DNA of 64,000 nucleotides, from positions 92,716,723 to 92,780,722 of the forward strand of contig CM049309.1 of NCBI GenBank assembly GCA_026874595.1, given 5' to 3'. This document shows positions 51,182-61,585 of the stretch, piece after piece (position 1 is the first letter of the stretch; the number at the start of each line of letters is the position of its first letter). The position numbers and the translations under genes were made by a program. A model generated the notes under the pieces. It saw nothing but the letters and a program-made list of their open reading frames with translations. It searched no databases and had not been told where the DNA came from. The DNA comes from Sipunculus nudus (lineage: Eukaryota; Annelida; Sipuncula; Golfingiida; Sipunculidae).

Positions 51182-51226
51182 CAGCGCTTAATCTATAGGC
51201 ATACTACCTATATCGTAAGCGCTGTT
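51182..51226. repeat. 45-bp hairpin beside the LINE remnant
   Basis: Perfect 10-bp outer arms ACAGCGCTTA and TAAGCGCTGT, a looser inner stem and loop CATACTA. It sits where the upstream reverse transcriptase sequence should continue, so it may mark a small insertion or breakpoint. Confidence 0.5.
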
Positions 51227-51589
51227 TGTTATGACCTCGTATCCTGAATCTCTACGACAGAGGGGAGCACTGTAATTTGGTCCAATCAGATGAGACCCTG
51301 TGCTCAAAGACACGATCTCTATGGTTGGCTGATATAGTCACATGATTAATAAATAGCAAATATAAATGATGTTGGCACATTTTTTAGGGGTTGAAAAGGC
51401 CATTCTGTATGAGCTAGACGACAAACTTATTCCATAAATATTTGTGGACCTCTTGACTGGGTGTGAACATTGCCCTATATGCAATATATTCTTTAGAAGC
51501 GCCAGATTTCCGCTGCCTCAGGAGCGTACGAACAGATCGATAGAAAACGGTTTGCTGGTGACATCTTGTGATACACCGGCACATGCATG

Positions 51590-51656
<67 letters not shown>
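51590..51656. repeat. (AT)n microsatellite
   Basis: About 30 uninterrupted TA units. Ile-Tyr reading frames on both strands are artefacts. Confidence 0.95.
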
Positions 51657-51659
<3 letters not shown>

Positions 51660-51686
51660 GAGTAGCCAACGGCTACTAGCCACCAC

Positions 51687-52359
51687 CAGTGGCGGATCCA
51701 GAACAAACTGCTAGGGGGGCAACGGCTCAGATTCTAGCTTGCATGCATGGTGGACGAGGGCGCGTAGCGCCCGAGGGGGAGGGGATGGGAGGGGGTGTCC
51801 CCCTCAAACGGTGAGGAAATTTTTTGAAGATATGATGTTTAAGAAATCACATTTGAGCATTTTCGGGCACTTAAACCAGACATTTTTGTTTCTGATAATT
51901 TGGATACAAAGCAGAAAGTTTTAGAATATAGGCCTTAATCACTTCAGTTTATCTGAACAGTTCTAAAAGTTAAACATTTGTCACCTTGTTATACCTCGTG
52001 ACTTGCTGGTATATGAATGGTCCTGACACTGGTGTACTGGACTTTATCTTCCAGCGCTGCCAGTACAAGGACTAGCTTCAAGTGGACACAGTATCGGAGA
52101 TATAAGACTTTATTCCTTGGGCATTTACTCATGTGACAAGTTGTTTTTTCTGGTACTGTTTGTTCCGTGTGTGTTTAATGCAGTGCTGATTATCCTGAAT
52201 TCTTGATGTAATATTTCACTGTCAAGAAGTTAATAAGGACAAGGTAAAAAAGGTACCTTTTTTCCAGAAAACCTTGAAACAATTTGCAATTTTCATGAGC
52301 CTGAAAAAATTCTAGGGGGGGGGGATCGCCCCCTGTGCCCTCCCTTGGATCCGCCACAG
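51687..52359. mobile_element. hAT-like MITE, GGCGGATCCA termini, 673 bp
   Basis: Left terminus CAGTGGCGGATCCA; right terminus (complement) CTGTGGCGGATCCA. G-rich segments lie just inside both ends. It is related at its termini to 46897-47103. No clear target duplication and no transposase. Confidence 0.65.
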
Positions 52360-52786
52360 TTTACCGTCCACACCGAAGCATGCATAACAATCATAAATAT
52401 AGAGCCCAGTGTGCCATACGTGGTCATACGCCTTTGAGCTGTTGAGGAATCATATATATACGAATGAAACTTTTTCAAAATTATGACAAATTTATTTTAT
52501 GGACCCTATCCCAGACTGAAATTCCACTTGCTTACTCTCTGGAAAAGTAATATCCTTGATTCTATGAAGGCTTCGATTCGTTTTTTAATGACCAGTTCTA
52601 ACAGTTAATATAATCATGACAGAAGAGTAATAGCCTACCCAAGTAGTTACATGTCTGAGACTTGTCATGAGACCCGACGTTGAATTACATTAACCCTAGC
52701 ACTCCAGTCTTGATGGAGACTAGTTTGAGGCTTATCCTTTCACGGGTCTTGCAGCAGAGTGACAACGAGGCCAAGATTCATCTTAA

Positions 52787-52953
52787 AGGGGCGTTCACAC
52801 CTATCCGTTTTTTTCCTTCCGCACCCGCACCAGCTTCCGTCATCCGTCGTCCGCCATCCGTTGTCTCTGTTCACACCTATCGGCGCTTTTTCCGTCCGCA
52901 CCCGCACTCATCACCTTTGTTTTATATTAAATACACTATTATCTTACACGTAT

Positions 52954-53003
<50 letters not shown>

Positions 53004-53709
53004 CGAATCTAATCTAATAACAAATAATGTATTACCATGAACCCTCTTAAACTTGAATTTGACCAAACTCGTGTAATTGAGGTTTAGAACTGTGATTCAT
53101 TCTGAAACCCCCGTTTCCACAAGGGCGCTTAAATTATTCTCCATACATTATGTTTAAATTATATATTATTATTATTATTATATACATACTTTATATAATA
53201 GGTTATATTTTATTTTTCGTGGGCTTGCTATTAAAGTTATTTTATATCCATTGACTTATCATTCTTCATTCCAAATTACCCAGCCCCCGCTTCTTTGGTG
53301 ATTCATATGCATGATTTTACATATAAAATTCCTTTAATTGTATCAATTAATAATTAAAGCTTTCAAGAGCGTGAGAGTGAGGCATTGAATGCTCCTGCGA
53401 AGGTTCCAACTTTTCAAAGTGAAAATCAACCACTTTTGTCATTTTCTATCAAGGGGAGGACACAAGGACATTCCAGAATATCCCCTATTATACTACGTCA
53501 TAGTTTGGATTCCCGTCCGCACCCGTCGTCCGCTTCCGTCGTGAATCGGTCCAAGACCGATTTCTGCGGACAGTGTGACGGGTGCGGGTGCGGAAGCGGA
53601 TAGGTGTAAATGCCCTATGTAATTTTAACTGACTCGAATTTGACGGACGACGGATGACGGAAGCGGGTGCAGGTGCGGAAGGAAAGAACGGATAGGTGTA
53701 AACGCCCCT
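52787..53709. mobile_element. MITE with 75-bp inverted ends, TTAA-type target, 923 bp
   Basis: The ends read AGGGGCGTTCACACCTATCC on the left and AGGGGCGTTTACACCTATCC on the right in complement. Both continue into CCTTCCGCACC and CTTCCGTCATCCGTCGTCCG. The flanks are TTAA (52783-52786) and TTAG (53710-53713), which suggests a piggyBac- or Kolobok-type TTAA duplication with one mutation. Further CCGCACCCG and its complement lie at 53515-53600. A TA microsatellite is inside at 52958-52998. Confidence 0.7.
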
Positions 53710-53748
53710 TTAGTCACCGGTTAATATTAAGTTAAACAGGGTTTTTAT

Positions 53749-54142
53749 TAGGGCTGAAAGGAGTACTCGAGTACTCGAGTCCGGGTAATACTTACCGAGT
53801 ACTCGAGTCAAACATTTGGACTCGAGTACTCGTGTATGTACATGCATATCTGAATATTATACTGCAATTTTACGGGCAGTCTGTATAGTCCTAATATTCA
53901 TTATCGTATATAGCCTGGCAAAGGGCTCTAAACATATGCTAGTCAAATAAAATTGAGGTCTTGTTATGACATATATCTATTCCTTTGTTGGGATAAAGTT
54001 AAGCCCTCACGAAGTCAAATTTATGCATATTTTGCATCGGTGAACAGATGTCCGGTTTATCTTTACAGCGTTGCCATGGTAACGAGTCGGGTAATGCCTA
54101 TCGAGTACTCGAGTCCAAAATTTTGTACCCGTTTCAGCCCTA
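53749..54142. mobile_element. hAT MITE, TAGGGCTGAAA termini, 394 bp
   Basis: Terminal inverted repeats TAGGGCTGAAA with subterminal GAGTACTCGAGT repeats in both orientations. The 8-bp target duplication GTTTTTAT (53741-53748 and 54143-54150) is perfect. No coding capacity. Confidence 0.85.
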
Positions 54143-54599
54143 GTTTTTATATGGTTACGCAATTTGTATATGGTCATTGGTTACCGCCATACAATAAATA
54201 GTATTCAGCGGATGCATCATTGTGTCCTACCGCTTTGCTTTTTTTCAAAAACTTCAGGGCTACGGATATATCTATATATATATATATATATATATATATA
54301 ATGTGAATACTTCCACTACTAATATGTAGACCACTACTAATATGTGGACCTGCATAACCAGTAAATTTATAGAAATAAAAGATGATCTTCTATGTTTGGT
54401 CGATCTTAAAGCAAGTGCTCTCTAGCTTAGACTGATATTATGCTTAAACCAAATGCTGGAGGACGACCTTAAACACGCTTATATGACAGTATCATGACAT
54501 AGCAGCTGCAATGTTACTTAGCGCTTTTATATGAACCCACTGTCAGTATGTATGTACATGTACATTCATGGCTGTTTGTAGGAAGGACAATAACCGACC
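54143..54599. other. Short low-copy stretch
   Basis: No gene is seen. A TA microsatellite lies at 54270-54300, and TACTAATATGT is repeated at 54318 and 54335. Confidence 0.4.
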
Positions 54600-56345
54600 A
54601 TCAGTACATTAACCCATATTTTCAAAGGGACAACAGGAGCTAGCATCACCAAATTATATACAAAAATCAGTCACATGTCAAATGTTGTGGGATTGAGCTT
54701 TTTGTGGCGCCAACTGCATCGACTTTCAGGACAAAAGGTAGAAAACCTTTTAAAGTCTTCTTCTCTGAAATCATTGAGCAAATTGTTCAGTATTTCACAG
54801 AATGATCTCAGTGACGAGCTCTCTCAAATTTGTTCAAATGGTATGGGTTCGATGGATTTTGGAAGAGTTACAGGAATATGAACTTAGTCATTTGGCCAAG
54901 TAAGCATACGAACATAACAATTTCAGAAAAGACTGGATGTAGAATCACGACGTTATGTGCAAATGTTGATCACATGGCTCATATTTGAAACTGAGGTTTT
55001 CGTGACGCCACCTACATCAACCTGTTTTCACGGGCAAAAAACTTGTAATTTTAGCTTCTTTCAGCTTAAAAATGTTTTATGAGGAAACTGTCAAGCTGAA
55101 TGGTTTAATTTTTTTCACAAGAATTATCCAAGGTAGGTATATCAGATTCCGCTAGAGGTCATCACGGTTCGTGCCCCATTTCCTGTGACCGCCCCTGGCT
55201 TCCCCTCATTGAATCGACGTATTTTCAATTGTCAGTCATATGCATGCTTGCGTTTGTATTCCCCTCTCATGTGATCAGATCGTCCGAGAGTCTCTCAAAT
55301 ATTTATTCTGTGTGGTTCTATTGTGTACTGACGCCATTTTGAGAAGGAGAAAACTTGAAGCAAAAGGACCTATAGGATAGGGTTCTCTACATTGTATTTA
55401 TTTATTTATTTATTACAATATCTTTCAGGGTAGCCTTTATCAAAATAAAATTCTGTTTACATAAGGGCCCTGTAATACATAGATACATCACAATAAAATA
55501 CAATATTCAATAAGTCCATGAACTAAAATTACATCATACGATAAAAGAATTTTAAGCGAAAACGCGGTGACGTAAACACAGCTAAAGTTGAAGTATAAGA
55601 ACAGATTGGGTTAATTGATCTTTTGTAGAGTCATAGAAAGCTTAAGTTGGTCTTATTGTCATTATTAAGCCTATTTCAAACTAAGGGCTGCAATAGTCTT
55701 CTTCTGCAAAACCGTTGTTTTAACTTCTGTAACACTGCACAAAAATGATTTTTAGATGGCCTTTGTTCAAGTTTACTTAAATGATTTTTGCAGAATTATT
55801 AGACCTTTTACAATGAAATGACTGTGTAATACTTGGGTAAGCAAAGCTAGTAGCTTTATTGTAATAACAAACCGAGCTCTTTGAGTATAAAAGCAGAGCT
55901 GTACAGGCAACATAAATAATTAGTGTCCATATTCAGCTTATGTGTAAGATAAATCCATGAATAAATTGTATCTGTTTTCTGAATTTGCTTTCAATAAGCA
56001 TCTGTTATTATTCTAAACATTTTGATTTTAAAAAAAAATCTTATTAATATGCAGCTTGAAAAAAGCACTGTAGCCAGAGTCTTTCAGTATTTATAAACAG
56101 ATACAGCAACATGCCAGAATTTTGCCTGTGTCTATAGGTAGCTTGGCAGACTGCCAACTATTTCAGCTTTGGCAACAGGCCAAGTTTAAGTCTGGATCTA
56201 TAGCTTTGACAGACCCAACTGTAACGGATTTTGCAACAGGTCAAGATTTCACTCAATACAGCCATTTACAGGTCAAGAGTTCACTCAGTGCAAGAGCTGC
56301 AGCTAGCAATTAGTTTCGCTTGACTTGGGGTAACTGCCTTCCTCA
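54600..56345 (-). mobile_element. Family-5 element, inverted copy with insertion
   Basis: The complement of this interval follows 15450-17549 (shared GGCAGTCTGCCAA, GACCAACTTAAGCTTT, ACAATTTGGC). It is interrupted at about 55145-55625 by a retroposon-like segment. The TTCGCTAAAAA tail is not seen at the 54600 side. Confidence 0.6.
55145..55625 (-). mobile_element. Retroposon-like insertion with (AATA)n tail
   Basis: In complement, CTTTTGATAAAGG-type sequence leads to GGCTACCCTGAAAGATATTG and TAATAAATAAATAAATAAAT, the look of a LINE or SINE 3' end with a simple-repeat tail. Sequence beyond the tail (55145-55380) is not family 5 either, so more than one insertion is possible. Confidence 0.4.
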
Positions 56346-56374
56346 GCTGAACTAGGTAGGCCCAGTGCACCTGA

Positions 56375-56875
56375 CTCAAGAGAAGTTTGATATATCTGCC
56401 TGTAATTTTGGCATGTCCATGCATCTTTGATGGCTTTCTTATACACAAGTGTCGCCACCTACAATGCTTTTCGTACAGTGTATGTCCCTGCTTACAAGTA
56501 TTTCTCAGGAGGGATTTGATATATCAGCCTGAAATTGTGCATATCTATACATATCGGAGAGCTTCGTTGTATACAAGGCTGGTGGCGCCACCTACAATAA
56601 TTTGTGCACAGTGAATGTCCCTTCATATTTCTCAGGAGGGATTTGATATATATCAGCCTGAAATCGGTAATATATATATATATATATACTTCTCGGATAG
56701 CTTCGTCATATCCAAGACTGGAGGCGCCACCTACAATAATTATTGCACAGTGTGTGTCCCTGCTTATTTCTCAGGAGTGACTTGACATATCAGCCTGAAA
56801 TTATGCATGTCGATACATCTCGGATAGTTCTTTTGCATACAAGACTTGTGGCGCCACCTATAATTGTTTTTAGGT
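56375..56875. repeat. Four-unit tandem repeat, period about 130 bp
   Basis: Units begin TCAGGAGGGATTTGATATAT and contain GGCGCCACCTACAAT and CACAGTGTRTGTCCCTGCTT variants. Landmarks are near 56375, 56505, 56633 and 56771. Confidence 0.75.
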
Positions 56876-56889
56876 TTTATCCATCTTTG

Positions 56890-57020
56890 CAAAAATGCAT
56901 AAATAGAGGCCGAGCGGGCCAGAAGAGAAACCATTCGCTCAAGTCGACTCAGACAAGCTGTTTCAGCCAGCCGACTTGCGGTGTCCGCTGCATCATGCAG
57001 ACGACCAAGTATACCGTGCC
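56890..57020 (+). promoter_or_regulatory. Possible TATA-type promoter, uncertain
   Basis: GCATAAATAGAGGCCGAGCG is followed by a locally GC-rich stretch and an ATG at 56996. The frame closes after ten codons and no good donor follows, so this is only a composition-based suggestion. Confidence 0.2.
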
Positions 57021-57224
57021 CGTGTAGGAATGATAGAGAGAAGAATGTAGCTTTCTTGGACAAGGGATTGAAGTTTAATTGGTACATCACCAGTGAAGTA
57101 ATAGCAGTGCAGCATAACTACCGGCCATACACATGCATGAGTATTGATGGGACTTACATTTAAGGAATAAAAAATTGAAGATAAACTGCTCGGAGTCGCA
57201 TCTTGACCGGGTTGATCTGTGCTT

Positions 57225-57225
57225 G

Positions 57226-57288
<63 letters not shown>
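57225..57288. repeat. (GA)n microsatellite
   Basis: About 31 GA units. It opens long Arg-Glu and Leu-Ser frames that are artefacts. Confidence 0.95.
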
Positions 57289-57289
<1 letters not shown>

Positions 57290-57299
57290 ATAAACCCAG

Positions 57300-57460
57300 C
57301 AACTTAAAATTGGTGTCAGAAACCTTTAAAAATCTTCTTCTTGTAAATGGTCCAGCCAAATTGTTCAATATTTTATAGAAATGATCCCAGAGGCAAGCCC
57401 TCTCAAGTTTGTTCAAATGGTTTGCATTTGATCGATGTGTCAACACACTATAATGCTCCT
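57300..57460 (-). mobile_element. Family-5 fragment
   Basis: The complement matches 16840-16930 (AACCATTTGAACAAACTTGA, GATCATTTCTGTAAAATATT, TTTGGCTGGACCATTTA). Confidence 0.6.
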
Positions 57461-58740
57461 GTACGATCATGAATAAACACGTAATGTCTGCTAGTTTGTG
57501 CGACTTGCAGATCGACGTTTTCACACACAGATCCATAGGGAGGCTTTTGGGAGCACAGCTTTCATTTTTTACCGATTTCTACCCATTATACTATTATTCT
57601 TTTCTTTTTTTTATTTATGGTTGCCCTGTATACCCTGTATATTCAATTAAAACACAAAAACGAAAACCCAAAGGAAACATGGGAGAAATGCGTGTGTCCA
57701 TACCATACTCTTCCTTATTTGTACATTTTAAAGGAATAATCAGGATATTGTTCATAAAACATATTTCTCAAACACGACTTCCACCATTAGGGTGGAATGT
57801 TTCAGCTTCTCTATTAAATAAAATAATATTATATATTAATATATGGTATATTCTTGTTCAGTTAAAAACGGTGAATAGCATGGCCTTTGATTTTCATTAT
57901 TGCAAAATTCAGGACTGAAACTTATTACCTCATCAAGTGAAGTAGGATAGGAATGTATATGTTACAGTAAATGTGTAAAATCAGTTAATTTGCAAATTGC
58001 CAAAAATTTTCAATAAATTTACAAATTACCTGATTCACTCAGGCATTTTATAAAAGAACTGAAAATTTCAGGCAATTTTCAAATTGTCAGTTTATCAGAC
58101 TCATTGACTGTATCGGTTGGAAATGATTATTTATTTATCATGATCAATATAATTATAAAATATACATTTTCATAGAGTATAACTTGCTACTTTTGAGTAA
58201 ACTTTATGCGTGTTTCTTTTCTAAAGCTATTTGTGAAAGATATTGATAATAAGTCGTCTTAATAAGTCTTCTTCTAAATTATGCAGACGAATGAGGGTTA
58301 ACCTCAATCAAATAGTTGAAATATGCATAATAATATAACAATAATGAAATTTGCATACTATTTTAAATCTCATAATATCACATTCAGTGTGCAAAAATAT
58401 GATGTAAAATGCATGATGAAGATCGGTGACGTTAAACATCAATTATATAATTTTTAATATCAATATTATCATGGTTAAGATATGCTTGGGTGATTTCCAA
58501 AGGGTAGATTTTAATACTTTTGATGAGTTTGCCTTCTACATTCCAAACTGTAAGACAATTGTGATGTATGGGTAGAGTAGGGATATCCCCAAACAATATC
58601 ATTTTTACAGGTACAACACTAAACTAACAGTAAAACTAAACGTACCCACAGCATCGACTTACGCAATATTTATTATCGATTACAAATATATGTTCCAACG
58701 TCTCGTAAATATATAGGAAAATAAATATTTGTAAAACGTC
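57461..58740. other. AT-rich low-copy region
   Basis: A 149-codon plus-strand frame at 57469-57918 has no recognisable domain and is AT-driven. No other feature is seen. Confidence 0.35.
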
Positions 58741-59388
58741 TATGGTGGCTAGTATAGGACACACAGAAAATTATTTGTTATCTCGTCCCCATGCGATAAT
58801 TATTTCGTTCCACGAGATAATATCACGTGGCCACGCGATAATTACCTCGTTCCGTCGCGGTAGTATCTCGTGGCCATGCACGCGATAATTACCTCGTTCC
58901 CACCCGATAATTATTAAGATTCCCACCCCCCCCCCCCCTTCCCCGCTCACACATTTTCTGAATAAACATGGCTCATGTGTGTTGTAATAGCTGTTGCACC
59001 GTTTAAGGTCTCTCCAACTTAATGACCGTAATCTAAATCCAGTGTAGAGAAACATGCCTGTATATTGTTTATCTATATTCATCACGAGATAATTATCGCG
59101 TGGCCACGAGATACTATCGCGGGGGGAACGAGTTAATTATCGTGTGGCCACAAGAGACTTTCGCTTGGGAACGAGATAATTATCGCGTGGCCACGAGATA
59201 CTATCGCTTGGGAACGAGATAATTATCACTTGGCCACGAGATCATTATCGCATGGCCACGTGATATTTATCGCGTGGCCATGAGATACTATCGCGTGGGA
59301 ACGAGATAGTTTTCGCGTGGCCATGAGATACTATTGCGTGGAACGAGATAAAAATTATTTTCTGTGTGTCCTATACGAGCCACCGTAT
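58741..59388. mobile_element. Palindrome-rich MITE with 5-bp target duplication, 648 bp
   Basis: The ends read TATGGTGGCTAGTATAGGAC and, in complement on the right, ATACGGTGGCTCGTATAGGA. Both continue into CACACAGAAAA. Flanks ACGTC (58736-58740 and 59389-59393) are identical. The interior is a patchwork of CGCGTGGCCACGAGATA, GGAACGAGATAATTATCGC and complements, in opposite orientation on the two sides of a central spacer that contains a C tract. Confidence 0.75.
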
Positions 59389-59493
59389 ACGTCCGGAAGA
59401 TTCATGCCACATATTGCACTTTCCATAAGCCGTACACATGTTAATGTATAGCAAAACACAGATTATTCGAAATATACGTGAGTAATGAATATG

Positions 59494-59496
<3 letters not shown>

Positions 59497-59558
<62 letters not shown>

Positions 59559-59562
59559 GTCG
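59497..59562. repeat. (AT)n then (TTA)n microsatellite
   Basis: About 17 AT units pass directly into about ten TTA units. Confidence 0.95.
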
Positions 59563-59849
59563 TGAATACACGACTCAGTAGGCATTATTTTAGGCTGGTA
59601 AGGCTAACTTTATGCTATTACGTTGGTCGTATAGACTCTCTAAAATGTCAGAGGACCGAAATGGTGTTAATATATAATGTAATACATTATAATATTATAT
59701 TTTAATATGACATTAGATATATATTAACAAGAGATGACTATATATTTATCGTTGATAGAAATAAAAATCAGTACCCATGCAGAATGTGCTGTTTCACTGC
59801 CAGGAATTCTCCGTTCTTCCCCTTCCTTCATCATAATTAATTGTGCTAA

Positions 59850-60104
59850 TTATATCGCCACCAAGATGCAGTATGTATTGTGCTTGTTGGCTGGTTTGTC
59901 TCTAAGCAACTCAACTCGATTTTTTTCTATAGTCAGGGTATAATCCAAGAAATAAACCGTTGGATTTTTTAGGTAATCGAGACCTTCCTCATTCCTCTGG
60001 TACTGGGAAAACTTAAAATGTGAATTTCCGAATGGGATGAGCGTTTCCACTAAGTGCATGGGTGTCAACTTATAAGCACACATCTGATCACAACCGTACC
60101 ACAC
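59850..60104 (-). other. 84-codon frame, possible coding relic
   Basis: A minus-strand frame with balanced composition (…ETLIPFGNSHFKFSQYQRNE… and …DYTLTIEKNRVELLRDKPAN…) ends at TAA. It is less repetitive than other frames here, but no family is recognised and its N-terminal end runs into a minisatellite. It could be chance, an exon or a pseudogene. Confidence 0.2.
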
Positions 60105-60350
60105 ACATTCTGATCACAACCGTACCACACACATTCTGATCACAACCGTACCACACACATTCTGATCACAACCGTCCCGCACACATCTGATCACAACCGT
60201 CCCGCACACATCTGATCACAACCGCCCAACACACATCTGATCACAACCGTACCACACACATCTGATCACAACTGTACCACACACATCTGATCACAACTGT
60301 ACCACACACATCTGATCGCAACCGTACCACACACATCTTATCATATCTCA
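60077..60350. repeat. 25/26-bp minisatellite with TGATCACAACCGTACCAC
   Basis: About ten units plus one degenerate. Length variants differ by one T (CATCTGATC or CATTCTGATC). Each unit carries the palindrome TGATCA. Confidence 0.9.
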
Positions 60351-60499
60351 GAATGATTTTGTGGTGTCTTGGACAAATCTGATGCCAGAAAGGGGGGGGG
60401 GGGGGTGCCTCGGCAGGAGAAATCTCATGAGTCAATTATTGCATGCCCCTGTTGTTCTGCAGATACACGTTGTCGCTGGTTGACGCTCTATATTCTAAT

Positions 60500-60645
60500 T
60501 CTAACCCCCAACAACTCTGAGAATTTTGGTCGCAGTGACCCAATTTCAGGTTTCCAAGGAAATGTTTTAAGGGTCTTCCTGGATATTATTTAAGGGGACA
60601 GACAAACAGACGGAAGATGAACAGAGGGTGATAGTTATAGCCGAG
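60500..60645 (+). mobile_element. Family-1 3' fragment
   Basis: GGTCGCAGTGACCCAATTTC and GGTTTCCAAGGAAATG match 63240-63290. A short GACAGACAAACAGACGG stretch follows, without the terminal hairpin. Confidence 0.5.
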
Positions 60646-60841
60646 ACTGAATTTGATGAAAAATACATGTTAAATACCCCCCCCCCCCCAAAAAAAAAGG
60701 AAACCTTGTCCCCGATCCCTAAAACGTGAGGGCCGAAGGGACAGTGATCTAAAATATGAAGAAATCATAAATGCAAATTTTATTTAAAAAACCACAGTAC
60801 AATAACCAACAGCTGTGCTTTTCAGTGTGATGTTAAACCAT

Positions 60842-61048
60842 CACACTGAATACACAATTATAACAGTCGGACACACTGAATATAAAATTATAACAGTAGG
60901 ACACACTTAATATAAAATTATAACAGTCGGACGCACTGAATATAAAATTATAACAGTCGGACGCACTGAATACAAAATTATAACAGTCGGACACACTGAA
61001 TACAAATTATAATATTCGGACACACTGAATACAAAATTATAACAGTCC
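60842..61048. repeat. 30-bp minisatellite, seven units
   Basis: The unit reads CACACTGAATACAAAATTAT followed by AACAGTCGGA, with few substitutions. Confidence 0.9.
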
Positions 61049-61324
61049 AACCAAAAACATAAATATTACCAAAAAAGCACTTTGATACTGACTGTGTTTG
61101 TATTTTTATTTGATTAATAAATTAATCATTGTAGATCTTATCAATATGATAAGTGTTTCGAAAACATTGTCATTTTATCCCACAAGGACAAACAGGCTGC
61201 AACTATACAGGGACGTTGCCATGACCACATACATGCATTCACTACCTATATCTGACCTTACTAAAGCTTAATGTGCTATTATAGTTAGATAACTGTAAAA
61301 TGTGCTGACAGTGCAATGTATGTT

Positions 61325-61360
<36 letters not shown>

Positions 61361-61585
61361 AATACCAAAAAATATATATAAATATTTACCTGTTGTAATA
61401 ATTCTCTAATATTAACACCATTGGTTTGTTGCATATGCATTAGGAATATAACTTCAGCATATTCTGTTTAATCGTCATTTAACATATTTAACTGTTCCTT
61501 GGTTTCATTGTAAAGGAATGGGATATATACATGTTATCTTTTAATCACTATATCCCTGCTTGTCCAGCAGCCAGAACCATGCAAA

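Noticed and set aside
51444-51686. Ile-Tyr repeat frames on both strands
   Set aside because: Translation of the (AT)n microsatellite.
57087-57536. 149-codon minus-strand frame
   Set aside because: It is held open by the GA microsatellite and has no recognisable domain.
57469-57918. 149-codon plus-strand frame
   Set aside because: Tyr/Phe/Ile-rich translation of AT-rich sequence with no family resemblance; overlaps other frames.
60077-60350. Regular short repeats considered as a CRISPR array
   Set aside because: Units are contiguous without unique spacers, and this is animal DNA; it is a minisatellite.
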